From Clostridiales bacterium (GTDB taxonomy: Bacteria > Bacillota > Clostridia > Christensenellales > Aristaeellaceae): a stretch of DNA of 64,000 nucleotides. Of this stretch, positions 9,134-17,184 are shown one piece after another. The notes beneath the pieces are model-generated. The model saw only the letters and a program-made list of their open reading frames with translations. It did not search any database and had not been told where the DNA came from. Each line of letters opens with the position of its first letter. The first letter of the stretch is position 1. The stretch is from contig SVGW01000001.1 in the NCBI GenBank assembly GCA_015056125.1, positions 1 through 64,000 on the forward strand. The letters are read 5' to 3'. The position numbers were made by a program, and so were the translations under genes.

Positions 9134-10237
9134 TTACCATAATTTTTGCAGGGAAGAGAATGATTCTTCCAGGCTTTTGATCGGGATTTTCATAAGGATG
9201 GCTCCTTTTTTTCCGCTGGTGCAGGAAATATACAGATGATTGTGATATTCCATAGCGCAGGGGTAGGACCATTCCGGCAAAAGCCCCGTTTCCTGATTTT
9301 TTCCATCCAGCAGCCGGTAGTGGCGCAGAATGCGGCTGTGATCCGGGGAAAGAATGGCCAATGCAAGCAGCTCTCTTCCTTCGCTTTGCTCCATTCGGTC
9401 GTTTTCTGCGCTGAAAATCAGATAATCCAGCCCGTTTTTCAGCACGCCGCCAAAGAGCTTGCTGCCAATAGCGGGCAGATTCGTTTTGCAGCCAGGAGAC
9501 CAGGTGTTTCCGTAATCCTCGCTGGTAAAGCGCAGAGGACGCCAGTTTTCCCCTTCCTGAAAGGTTTGTCCTCGCACAAAAGCGGTGATCCGGCTGCCCT
9601 TTACGATCACGGCAGTTTCGGGAAATTCCAGGGGAAATTCGCCCTGCAGCCAGGGCCCGGGCAGAGGAATGGGCCGGAAGGGGGAAAGCAGGCTTTTTCC
9701 TTCACTGATCGCCACCATGGGAATTTCAGGATGCACGCAGCCCTTTCCGCTCATGCGCCCAGCCATGAGGAAATGGCCGTTTACCAGGGGATAGGCAGGG
9801 GTATTGAACAGCAGGGGTTCCTTCCGAAGGGCGATGCTCTCCCAGCCGGTGTGGGTATGCTTCAAAATCTCATAGCCAATGCATTCGTCCCATCCGCTCA
9901 TGCGGGTCACAAAGGCGTATAAGTTTTTTGAATCGGCGCCAAAGCTCACCGGCACATAATGAAGATTTTGATCTGCGGAGGAAGCGATTGTTTCCATTTC
10001 GCCCCAGGTATTTCCTTCATTTTCGCTCCATCTGGCGCGGATTCTGGTATCGCCGCAGATTTCCCCCTCCGTGCAATTATACCAGCCCAGGATCATGCGC
10101 CCCTGATGCTGAAAAAGGGCGGTATCGTGCAAAAAGGGATAGGCGGCATCCTTGGGATAAAGGCTCTGATAAGAAATGCCTTGGGGAAACGGTGCCGAAA
10201 GAAAAGGAAGCGCTTCCTGGGAAATTGGACGGTTCAA
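9134..10237 (-). CDS. BNR-repeat sialidase-like protein
   Basis: This 367-residue protein belongs to the six-bladed propeller fold of sialidases: Asp-box-like motifs SENEGNTW and SEDYGNTW are visible, with an early TALFQHQGRMILGWYN strand and a RIRARWSE segment. It probably binds or cleaves a sugar acid glycoside, but the full catalytic set of a true sialidase (Arg triad, Tyr, Asp) cannot be confirmed by eye. No signal peptide, so it would act in the cytosol on imported sugars. The start is a TTG at 10237: an in-frame TGA lies three codons upstream, AAAGGA sits ten bases upstream, and a promoter (10279-10306) is correctly placed. Confidence 0.75.
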   Translation of the reverse strand: MNRPISQEALPFLSAPFPQGISYQSLYPKDAAYPFLHDTALFQHQGRMILGWYNCTEGEICGDTRIRARWSENEGNTWGEMETIASSADQNLHYVPVSFGADSKNLYAFVTRMSGWDECIGYEILKHTHTGWESIALRKEPLLFNTPAYPLVNGHFLMAGRMSGKGCVHPEIPMVAISEGKSLLSPFRPIPLPGPWLQGEFPLEFPETAVIVKGSRITAFVRGQTFQEGENWRPLRFTSEDYGNTWSPGCKTNLPAIGSKLFGGVLKNGLDYLIFSAENDRMEQSEGRELLALAILSPDHSRILRHYRLLDGKNQETGLLPEWSYPCAMEYHNHLYISCTSGKKGAILMKIPIKSLEESFSSLQKLW

Positions 10238-10278
10238 ATGCCATCATTCCTTTAAAATCAATGGAATATCTTTCTTCC

Positions 10279-10306
10279 AGTATATCATTGCAGAGCGAAA
10301 AGTCAA
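10279..10306 (-). promoter_or_regulatory. Promoter of the sialidase-like gene
   Basis: Minus strand: TTGACT (10306-10301), 16-nt spacer, TATACT (10284-10279). Its position supports the TTG start at 10237. Confidence 0.65.
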
Positions 10307-10393
10307 GGTCGTTAGGGTAAATGCCAATTGCCCAATAAGCAATATATGGCTAAGATTTATGCACTTTCGGAATGAAAAGAAGATAGATTATAT

Positions 10394-10422
10394 TTGCGTT
10401 TCAGCGGAATATGGCTTATAAT
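10394..10422 (+). promoter_or_regulatory. Promoter of the DUF5684-like / AGE epimerase pair
   Basis: TTGCGT at 10394-10399, 17-nt spacer, TATAAT at 10417-10422, divergent from the sialidase-like gene. Confidence 0.65.
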
Positions 10423-10447
10423 GAAATAAAAGAACGGAGGGGTGCAT

Positions 10448-11029
10448 ATGAATCGAAATGCGGATGTGGAATATATTTTTTCGGAAGCTGCTGCAGAGGC
10501 GGGCGGCTGGGCAGTGGTGCTGCCGATCCTGATCTTTGGATTGGCAGGGCTCTATCTGGTGGCCTGGTGCAAAATGTTTAAAAAAGCCAATCTCCCTTGG
10601 GAAAGGCTATTCGTTCCCTTTTACGGTGCTTATTGGACGTATAAGGTGGCGGATTGCGCCTGGATATTCTGGGTGCAGATGGCTGCGGGCTTTGTGCCCA
10701 ATCTGCTTCTGGCCTCTGTGGATGGCAACGGCACTATTGCCGGGGTGCTTGGCGCGGTGATTTTGCTGGGCGCTATGACGATGGGGATTATTTACAGCGT
10801 CAAATTGGCCAAGGCCTATGGAAAAGGGGGCGGCTTTGCCATAGGACTGTTTTTCCTGCATCCCATTTTTGTTATGATTTTGGGCTATGGCAGCGCAGAA
10901 TACGGCACCGGCTGGTCGGTGAAAGAAGGGTATCAGGAATTGCCAGAAAGCTGGCGGTGTGAAAAATGCGGATGCATCAATTTTAATAATCGGGCAGATT
11001 GCCGGGAATGCGGCGCAAACAGGGAATGA
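10448..11029 (+). CDS. DUF5684-like membrane protein with C-terminal zinc ribbon
   Basis: This 193-residue protein has about four hydrophobic helices. The segment with WERLFVPFYGAYWTYKVAD is typical of DUF5684 membrane proteins of unknown function. The last ~30 residues form a RanBP2-like zinc finger, WRCEKCG followed ten residues later by CRECG, with the expected N in the loop. The start is the ATG at 10448, seven bases after GGAGG; a GTG at 10442 is too close to that site. It is followed 17 bases later by the AGE epimerase gene and is probably co-transcribed with it, but no functional link is evident. Confidence 0.7.
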   Translation: MNRNADVEYIFSEAAAEAGGWAVVLPILIFGLAGLYLVAWCKMFKKANLPWERLFVPFYGAYWTYKVADCAWIFWVQMAAGFVPNLLLASVDGNGTIAGVLGAVILLGAMTMGIIYSVKLAKAYGKGGGFAIGLFFLHPIFVMILGYGSAEYGTGWSVKEGYQELPESWRCEKCGCINFNNRADCRECGANRE

Positions 11030-11046
11030 AACAAAGGAGAAGTAAG

Positions 11047-12339
11047 ATGCAGCAAAGAGAAATCAAGACGCTTTTCGCTTTTTTTGAAAACGAACTTACC
11101 AATCAAATCCTGTCCTTTTGGATGCCCCGGTGCGAGGATCAGGAATACGGAGGCTTTTTGAATTGCTTTGATAATAAGGGAGAAAAGCTGGTATCCCATG
11201 ATAAATATACCTGGAGCCAGGGGCGATTCGTGTGGATGTTTTCCCGACTGGCGCAAATAAAGGCCCCCATCTTTTCCAAGGCGCAGCGGGCGGAATTTTT
11301 GCGTTTGGCTGGGCAGGGCGCCGATTTTCTGACGGAGCACTGCTTGATGGGCGAGGACGACTGGCGCTGTGTGTTTCTCATGAATCGGGATGGCAGCCCG
11401 AAAAAAGTGGATGGCTGGGATGAACTGGATATGAGCATTTATGCCGATTGCTTTGCGGTGATCGGCTTGGCCGCTTATTCCCGGGCTAGCGATAATCCAG
11501 AAAAATACGCTTTTGCCAAGCGGCTCCATGCTTCTTGCGTGGAAAGAATTGAAAATAATACGTTCAATACCTTGCCTTATCCTCTTTCGCCCCAGTACCG
11601 CGCCCATGGCATCCCCATGATCATGTCCAATACCACCATGGAATTATACCGGGCGGCCAAGGAAATGGATCAGGATTATTGCGATACCCTGCAAAAACTG
11701 GTGAAAGGGTATACGGAAGATATTCTGGATCATTTTGTGGATGAAAACGATGTGATGCATGAAGTGATCGAAAGCGGCAGCAACGCATTCTTCCCTCAGA
11801 TTCTGGGTCAGCATATGAATCCCGGCCACACCATTGAAGACGCTTGGTTTATGCTGGAAGCAGCGGAGCTGTGTCAAGCGCCCCAGTGGGAAGAAAAGAT
11901 TTATGCAGTGACAAAAAAGGCCTTTGAAAATGGATGGGATCAGGAATTGGGCGGCCTGATGCATTTTTGCGGGGTAAATGGCGGCCAACCCATGGGAGAT
12001 GACGCCGGGGTGGAAACGGAAACCATGACCCGCCAGCTGGACGATTGGGGCAGCAAGCTGTGGTGGGTGCATTCGGAAGCGCTTTATAGCTCTTTGCTTT
12101 GCTATTTTAAGAGCGGCGATTCTTTATTTAAGGATTGGTTTGAGCGCACCTTTGATTATGTGTTTTCTACCTTCCCGGGGAAAGATCCCGAAATCCGGGA
12201 GTGGATTCAGATCCGCACCCGGGAGGGAGCGCCCCTGGAAAAGGTGGTGGCCTTGCCGGTGAAGGATCCCTTCCACATCACCCGCAATCTGCTTTTGATT
12301 CTGGAATTGCTTTACAGAGAGATGCAAAAGGAACGATGA
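11047..12339 (+). CDS. AGE-family N-acylglucosamine 2-epimerase-like enzyme
   Basis: This 430-residue cytosolic protein matches the (alpha/alpha)6-barrel AGE family in length and motifs: an early YGGFLNCFD, KYTWSQGRFVWMFS, a central GHTIEDAWFMLEA and a late WWVHSEALYS. Such enzymes interconvert GlcNAc and ManNAc or epimerise glucose and mannose units; the substrate here is not certain. The ATG at 11047 follows AAAGGAGA; it lies inside a longer open frame that overlaps the previous gene. The neighbouring sialidase-like and deacylase-like genes suggest use of amino sugars or sugar acids. Its 3' end faces a convergent gene across a truncated copy of the structured repeat. Confidence 0.88.
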   Translation: MQQREIKTLFAFFENELTNQILSFWMPRCEDQEYGGFLNCFDNKGEKLVSHDKYTWSQGRFVWMFSRLAQIKAPIFSKAQRAEFLRLAGQGADFLTEHCLMGEDDWRCVFLMNRDGSPKKVDGWDELDMSIYADCFAVIGLAAYSRASDNPEKYAFAKRLHASCVERIENNTFNTLPYPLSPQYRAHGIPMIMSNTTMELYRAAKEMDQDYCDTLQKLVKGYTEDILDHFVDENDVMHEVIESGSNAFFPQILGQHMNPGHTIEDAWFMLEAAELCQAPQWEEKIYAVTKKAFENGWDQELGGLMHFCGVNGGQPMGDDAGVETETMTRQLDDWGSKLWWVHSEALYSSLLCYFKSGDSLFKDWFERTFDYVFSTFPGKDPEIREWIQIRTREGAPLEKVVALPVKDPFHITRNLLLILELLYREMQKER

Positions 12340-12490
12340 GGGGCTTTGCCCCTTCACCCCGCCAGGGACGCTCGTCCCTGGACCCATCCTCCGGATGTTG
12401 CTTACGCCAACTGCAAACAGCGTGCCGGCGCCGCTTGGATACGATGATCGCCCAAGGGCATGGCGGCTATGGCCGCCAGCCGGAGCTCCC
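12333..12490. repeat. Structured convergent-intergenic repeat, copy 2 (truncated)
   Basis: It begins in the last codons of the epimerase gene and ends about 12 bases before the stop of the convergent amidohydrolase. It keeps GGGGC/GCCCC, CCAGGGAC (12362-12369) with GTCCCTGG (12374-12381), and a GGCGGC/GCCGCC hairpin, then breaks off. The 61-nt hairpin, the right closing arm and the 3' hairpins of copies 1 and 3 are absent. Confidence 0.75.
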
Positions 12491-12502
12491 TGCTTTGGTA
12501 CA

Positions 12503-14014
12503 TTATCGCTTCAATACCTTGGCGGCCCGCACCCCGGTGGCTTTTCCGTTTTCCAGGGCAATCTGGCCGCCCACAATCACGTAATGCAGCCCTTCGTTTG
12601 GGAGAGAGAAGTGGACAAAATCGGCCTTATCTGAAATTTTTTCGGGATCGAAAATACAAAGGTCGGCGTCGGCGCCCACTTTGATTTCGCCCTTCCCCCG
12701 AAGTCCATACACATGGGCGGGCAGCGACGTCATTTTGCGGATCATTTCAGGGAGCGTCACCGCGCCCCGTTCCCGCACATATTGGGCAATGGCTCGGGGA
12801 AAGCTGGCACGGAGCCTGGGATGATAATGGCTGCTGCTGCCGGCGGAGGCAGAATCGGTGCAGAGCATGGCCCGGGGATGGCGGATCACGGTTTCCACGT
12901 CTTCTTCACACATCATAAAGAAGCAGGCGCTCACTTGATTATCGGTTTCCCGGATCAATTGCAGGGCGGTTTCCATCCGGTCCGTATCTCCCCGCAGATC
13001 GGCAATCTCATTGAGGGTGAGCCCCTCGTATTCCGGATGGCCGGGGCAGAGGCTGATCATGGTCCAGCTCAGGTCGTTATTGTAGGTTTCTCGGCCCCAG
13101 GCTTTGATGCGCTGGCAGATATCAGGATCCTTGAGCATATCCAGTACACTGGTAACCCCCGCCGGATGAAACTGATGCGGCACATACCGGGCGGAAAGAA
13201 TGGTGCTGGAGGCAACGTAGGGATACACGTCCAGATAGATATCAGCGCCCTGGGCATTTTCTTCATCGATCAGGGCCAGGGTATCCTTCACCTTGCCCCA
13301 GTTCCAGGGCATGCAGGCCTTGTGATGGGAAAATACGGCCCGGCAGCCGGAGGCACGGATAATCTGAATAAATTCCCTGACGGAATCCATAAGCCCATCG
13401 GCTTCGTTGCGGATGTGGGAGGCAAGCAGGCCCTTGTATTCTCCCACCACCTTAGCCAGGGCGATCACTTCTTCCGTATCAGCATAGCAGCCGGGCACAT
13501 ATAAAAGCCCAAGGGACATGCCGATGGCGCCGCTTTCCATGGCGTCCCGCAGCAATGCCTTCATTTTTTCCAGTTCATCCGGGGTGGGCGCACGGTTTTC
13601 CGTGCCAAGCACGGCCTTGCGCAAAGCATTAAAGCCCACCAGCACGGCGGCGCTGGAGCCCTGGGGCGTTGCGGCGGCCTTTTCTAGGTATTCGCTCATG
13701 GGATGAATCAGGCCCTTTTCATCCACATAAGGAGCAACCGAGGAGCCACACTGCCCCACGATGGATACCGTGATTCCTTGCTCGGTTTTTTCCTTCTGTT
13801 CGGGATAGGTGAAAATGGTGCGGTCGGAATGGCTGTGGGAATCAATCCAGCCAGGGGATACACAGAGGCCGGCTGCATTGATTGTTTGATGGGCCTCTTC
13901 TTTGATAGTCTCGATTTTGGCAATTTTTCCATTTTTAATGGCAAGATCTGCCTCATACGCATCCTTGCCCGTTCCATCCAGAATTTGCGCATTTTGAATA
14001 ATCAAATCGTACAT
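12503..14014 (-). CDS. D-aminoacylase / N-acyl-D-amino acid deacylase-like amidohydrolase
   Basis: This 503-residue protein is a metal-dependent amidohydrolase. The metal motif HSH lies at residues 60-62 (WIDSHSHSD), a GQCGSS turn matches the GNCGFS region of D-aminoacylases, and SHIRNEADG plus FSHHKACM carry later metal ligands. The last 60 residues form the usual small beta domain with GADADLCIFDP. It should hydrolyse N-acylated D-amino acids or a related cyclic amide in the cytosol, perhaps from peptidoglycan or acylated sugars. It has its own promoter (14041-14069) and an AAAGGAG ten bases before the ATG at 14014. Confidence 0.87.
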   Translation of the reverse strand: MYDLIIQNAQILDGTGKDAYEADLAIKNGKIAKIETIKEEAHQTINAAGLCVSPGWIDSHSHSDRTIFTYPEQKEKTEQGITVSIVGQCGSSVAPYVDEKGLIHPMSEYLEKAAATPQGSSAAVLVGFNALRKAVLGTENRAPTPDELEKMKALLRDAMESGAIGMSLGLLYVPGCYADTEEVIALAKVVGEYKGLLASHIRNEADGLMDSVREFIQIIRASGCRAVFSHHKACMPWNWGKVKDTLALIDEENAQGADIYLDVYPYVASSTILSARYVPHQFHPAGVTSVLDMLKDPDICQRIKAWGRETYNNDLSWTMISLCPGHPEYEGLTLNEIADLRGDTDRMETALQLIRETDNQVSACFFMMCEEDVETVIRHPRAMLCTDSASAGSSSHYHPRLRASFPRAIAQYVRERGAVTLPEMIRKMTSLPAHVYGLRGKGEIKVGADADLCIFDPEKISDKADFVHFSLPNEGLHYVIVGGQIALENGKATGVRAAKVLKR

Positions 14015-14040
14015 AAAGCTATCGCTCCTTTACAGGAAGT

Positions 14041-14069
14041 ATTATATCATTTTTCCTGGAAGCGCGCAA
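14041..14069 (-). promoter_or_regulatory. Promoter of the D-aminoacylase-like gene
   Basis: Minus strand: TTGCGC (14069-14064), 17-nt spacer, TATAAT (14046-14041) preceded by an extended TGA. Confidence 0.65.
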
Positions 14070-14145
14070 TCGATAACGATGCACGGAATGAAAAATGGCC
14101 TGCTGACAATTGAGACGTGCGTTAAGACATTTGGAGCATAAATTG

Positions 14146-14174
14146 TTGATGCGCTTCCCTGCGTATGCTATACT
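14146..14174 (+). promoter_or_regulatory. Promoter of a small membrane protein gene
   Basis: TTGATG at 14146-14151, 17-nt spacer, TATACT at 14169-14174 with an extended -10 TGC immediately upstream. Confidence 0.65.
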
Positions 14175-14192
14175 GCAGAAAAAAGGAGGGGG

Positions 14193-14405
14193 ATGGATGT
14201 GGGCGTGAGCCGTGAACCGTTTAATCACAAAAGAGCCAGCCGAACCATGGATGAACCTTCAAATATCTGGGACAAGCTGCAGGCTGATGAGACCAGATGG
14301 ACTCCCCGTGCCAGAAGAAGGGAACACATTGACGGCGCCTATCTATTCGTATGGCTGGCGGTAGCGGCGGTATTTCTGGGCGCCGCCTGGCTGATTTGCC
14401 GCTGA
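14193..14405 (+). CDS. Small single-helix membrane protein
   Basis: This 70-residue protein has a polar, charged first half and one hydrophobic helix at the end (AYLFVWLAVAAVFLGAAWLI), so a tail-anchored membrane protein is likely. A strong promoter and an AGGAGGGG precede it and a good terminator follows, so the frame is probably real. The ATG at 14193 is only a few bases from the ribosome site; a GTG at 14199 is better spaced and may be the true start. No family was recognised. Confidence 0.55.
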   Translation: MDVGVSREPFNHKRASRTMDEPSNIWDKLQADETRWTPRARRREHIDGAYLFVWLAVAAVFLGAAWLICR

Positions 14406-14414
14406 TCCAAACAG

Positions 14415-14467
14415 AAAAAACGCTCCCTATCACAGCTGCTGTCCGGCTGGAAGGAGCGTTTTTTTGG
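14415..14467. terminator. Bidirectional-looking terminator
   Basis: AAAAAACGCTCC (14415-14426) pairs with GGAGCGTTTTTT (14453-14464), with A-tract and T-tract on both sides. Confidence 0.8.
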
Positions 14468-14555
14468 TTTTTTCCAAAGGAACGGTTGCTCCTTTGATTC
14501 TATAATCGATACATGGCATTTTCCCACTGCGCAGCAGGGTTGGTTGGGTATACAC

Positions 14556-14584
14556 TTGACGCGGGAATCACAGTTTGGTATACT
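14556..14584 (+). promoter_or_regulatory. Promoter of the kinase-fusion / nucleotidyltransferase operon
   Basis: TTGACG at 14556-14561, 17-nt spacer, TATACT at 14579-14584. Transcription should begin near 14591, which rules out upstream TTG starts for the next gene. Confidence 0.75.
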
Positions 14585-14639
14585 ATTTATAATTACTGTG
14601 CAAAAGAAACATCTTCGGATAGATAGGGGACGATCGGGT

Positions 14640-16349
14640 GTGATTTTTGAAAAAAGAAATAGTCGGGAGCGATCCCGGAATCGTTGGCTTTTGCTGTTTT
14701 ATGACAGTGTGGTGATGCTGTTGGTGTGGCTGGCGGTGTATATGTGGATTCCTTCCGGCACAGCCAATATGGGCTGGCTGCAGGGCGGGCTGAATTTTGC
14801 AGTGGCATACGGGGCATTCCTGGCATTCCGTCTGCTTTTTCGTGTATACCGGCAGATTTGGCGCGCTGCATCGCTGCTCACCTTTATTCGGGAATTGGCG
14901 GCAGGGGCGGCTGCGGGCGCTGTTTATGCGCTGGTGAGTATGCTTGCAGCTGTTCCGTTGGGTAGGGCGCTGGCCTTTGTGCTGGCGTATGTAGCCTGCT
15001 GCATTCTGATTCGCATCTTATACTATGGCCTTTATCGGCTGATGAAGCTGGAGGGCGGTTTCTTTCAGGCGCTCAAACGGATTTTTGTGGTTTTAACGCT
15101 GGTGGATACGGAGGCTCCTAAAGAGGGCGGCGCCCTTTTGCGGGTGGCACTGGAACCCTGCGGAAGCGGAACCCAGCCCATCAATCATGTGCAGCGTGTG
15201 GTAGAGCAGTTTGCTATTCGGGGCATGATTCGGAATATTACCCAGATCAAGAAAGGCTACATTAACCAGACCTACCATATTGAAACCGTGTCCGAAACGG
15301 GGCATACCCATCATTACACCCTTCAGCGCATTAACACCAATGTGTTTCCCGACGTGGATGCGTTAATGGAAAATTTTAAACTCACTACAAATCATTTGCA
15401 TGGCCGCTATTTGCTGCCTGCTCACAAGAAGGAGGGCTCCGTGCAGACCCTGCGTCCTACCAAAGATGGGCGGGCTTATCTGCGGGATGACAGCGGCTGC
15501 TGGCGCATGCTCACCTATATTGATGATGTGTATTCCCTGGATATTCCCGATAGCCCGGAAACGTTTTATCATGCGGGTCGCGCTTTTGGCAAGTTTGTCA
15601 AGGAAATGGCGGATGTGGAAATCAGCAATATCAAAGAAGTGATCCCTAATTTTCATAATACCCGCAGCCGTTATCAGGATTTGGAAAAGGTGATTGCCAA
15701 GGATCCCAAAAAGCGGGTGGCAGAGGTGGAAAAGGAGATCGCCTTTGTGCGTGCCCGCGCTGGCTGCTACGGCATGATTACCGATGCACTTGCATCCGGG
15801 CGGATTCCCCTTCGGATCTGCCATAACGACTGCAACCTGAATAATATCCTCTTTGATAATACGACCCACCTGCCTGTGGCCGTTATCGATCTGGATACGG
15901 TGATGCCCTCCTCCCCGCTTTACGATTACGGCGATAGCATGCGTATTGGCACCAATACTGCCACCGATGATGAAAAGGATTTGACGAGAGTTTCCTGCGA
16001 TCTGGAACTGTATGAGCAGTATGCCCGGGGATATTTGGAGGAGCTTGGCAGTGTGATGACTCAGGGCGAACTGGAACTGCTGCCGTATGCTTCTTTGATT
16101 ATTACGGCAGAAGATGGCATCCGTTTCCTGATGGATCATATTGATGGCGACACCTACTATAATATTTACTATCCCGGCCAGAATCTGGATCGCGCCCGTA
16201 CCCAGCTGAAGCTGCTGGAGGATATGGAAAAGAAGTTGCCTGAGATCGTGCGGATTCTTGAAGAAATCTATGCTGATTTGAAGCTGAATGTTCAACTGGA
16301 TTGCAGTAAAACCCTCAAGCAATGGAAGGAGAAAATGACATGCGAGTGA
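14640..16349 (+). CDS. Four-helix (FlaA1/CapD-like) membrane domain fused to N-acetylhexosamine-kinase-like domain
   Basis: This 569-residue protein joins two units seldom described together. Residues 1-130 contain four hydrophobic helices (about 16-36, 50-66, 80-104, 106-128) with FRVYRQIWRAASL between helices 2 and 3, the pattern seen at the N terminus of membrane-bound nucleotide-sugar dehydratases such as WbpM/CapD. Instead of the Rossmann domain, residues from about 185 form an APH-type phosphotransferase close to N-acetylhexosamine 1-kinase: KGYINQTYHIE glycine-rich loop, catalytic HND at 395-397 with N401/N402, and DLD at 417-419. It should phosphorylate a sugar at C1 near the membrane. 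Start GTG 14640 was chosen by promoter position and AGGGGA nine bases upstream. It overlaps the nucleotidyltransferase gene by ten bases. Confidence 0.8.
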   Translation: MIFEKRNSRERSRNRWLLLFYDSVVMLLVWLAVYMWIPSGTANMGWLQGGLNFAVAYGAFLAFRLLFRVYRQIWRAASLLTFIRELAAGAAAGAVYALVSMLAAVPLGRALAFVLAYVACCILIRILYYGLYRLMKLEGGFFQALKRIFVVLTLVDTEAPKEGGALLRVALEPCGSGTQPINHVQRVVEQFAIRGMIRNITQIKKGYINQTYHIETVSETGHTHHYTLQRINTNVFPDVDALMENFKLTTNHLHGRYLLPAHKKEGSVQTLRPTKDGRAYLRDDSGCWRMLTYIDDVYSLDIPDSPETFYHAGRAFGKFVKEMADVEISNIKEVIPNFHNTRSRYQDLEKVIAKDPKKRVAEVEKEIAFVRARAGCYGMITDALASGRIPLRICHNDCNLNNILFDNTTHLPVAVIDLDTVMPSSPLYDYGDSMRIGTNTATDDEKDLTRVSCDLELYEQYARGYLEELGSVMTQGELELLPYASLIITAEDGIRFLMDHIDGDTYYNIYYPGQNLDRARTQLKLLEDMEKKLPEIVRILEEIYADLKLNVQLDCSKTLKQWKEKMTCE

Positions 16350-17080
16350 TTGTGCCTGCTGCAGGCAAAGGAAGCCGATTGCATTCTGCCCAGGCGGATT
16401 TGCCCAAGGTGCTCCATTGCGCCTGTGGAAAGCCCTTGCTGGAAATCGTGCTGGAGCAAACTGATTTTATCGCTCCGGAAGATACCTATATCGTGGTGGG
16501 CTTTCAGAAAGAAAAAGTAATGGATTACTTTGGAAAAAAGTATCATTATGTGGAACAAAAGCAACAACTGGGCACAGCCAATGCGGTAAGCGTATGTGAG
16601 CCCTGGTTTCGGGATTATGAGGGCACAGTGCTGGTCACATTCGGCGATATGCCCCTATTCCGCCGGGAAATGATGCGGTCAATGTGCCTCCATCATGAGC
16701 AAACGGGCGCCGCCTGCACCCTGATGACGGCAGAAAACCCGGAGTTGACCTTCTGGGCGCGCATCGTTCGCGATGAGAAAGGAAAATTTTCCGCTATTGT
16801 GGAAGCAAAGGACTGCACCGAAGAACAGAAACAGATAAAAGAACTGTTTTCTGGCGTGCTGGTGTTTGATAGCAAGGCGCTGTTTGATATTTTGCCCCAG
16901 GTGGGCACCAACAATGCCCAGGGCGAATATTATCTTACTGAGGTGCCCGAATTGATGGCCAAGCAGGGCCTGAAGGTCGAAACCTTCATGACCGATGACG
17001 GCGATGATCTGCGCGGCGTGAACACCAAAGAGGATCTGCTGATCTGTGAACAGGTGATGCGTAAGCGCGGTATGGCTTAA
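16340..17080 (+). CDS. GlmU-like sugar-1-phosphate nucleotidyltransferase
   Basis: This 246-residue protein is a nucleotidyltransferase-fold enzyme like the N-terminal half of GlmU, without the acetyltransferase beta-helix. It shows the PAAGKGSRL signature at residues 6-14, LPKVLH, QLGTANAV for uridine recognition, TFGDMPL with the metal aspartate, and GEYYLTEVPEL. It should join UTP to HexNAc-1-phosphate (or a similar sugar phosphate) to give a UDP-sugar. The ATG at 16340 lies inside the end of the kinase gene after GGAGA, so translation is coupled. Together the two genes form a two-step kinase/pyrophosphorylase salvage route. A hairpin terminator follows. Confidence 0.88.
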   Translation: MRVIVPAAGKGSRLHSAQADLPKVLHCACGKPLLEIVLEQTDFIAPEDTYIVVGFQKEKVMDYFGKKYHYVEQKQQLGTANAVSVCEPWFRDYEGTVLVTFGDMPLFRREMMRSMCLHHEQTGAACTLMTAENPELTFWARIVRDEKGKFSAIVEAKDCTEEQKQIKELFSGVLVFDSKALFDILPQVGTNNAQGEYYLTEVPELMAKQGLKVETFMTDDGDDLRGVNTKEDLLICEQVMRKRGMA

Positions 17081-17120
17081 GGGGAGAATTGTTTCTCTGC
17101 TCGGCCGCTACATCAGAAAA

Positions 17121-17168
17121 AGCGCTCTATTCTCGCAGCCAAGGCAAGGCTGGTAGAATGGAGCCTTT
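17121..17168 (+). terminator. Terminator of the kinase/nucleotidyltransferase operon
   Basis: GCTCTATTCT pairs with AGAATGGAGC (one G-U), with an inner CAGCC/GGCTG stem, followed by CTTTTC. Confidence 0.6.
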
Positions 17169-17184
17169 TCATATCATAAAACCC

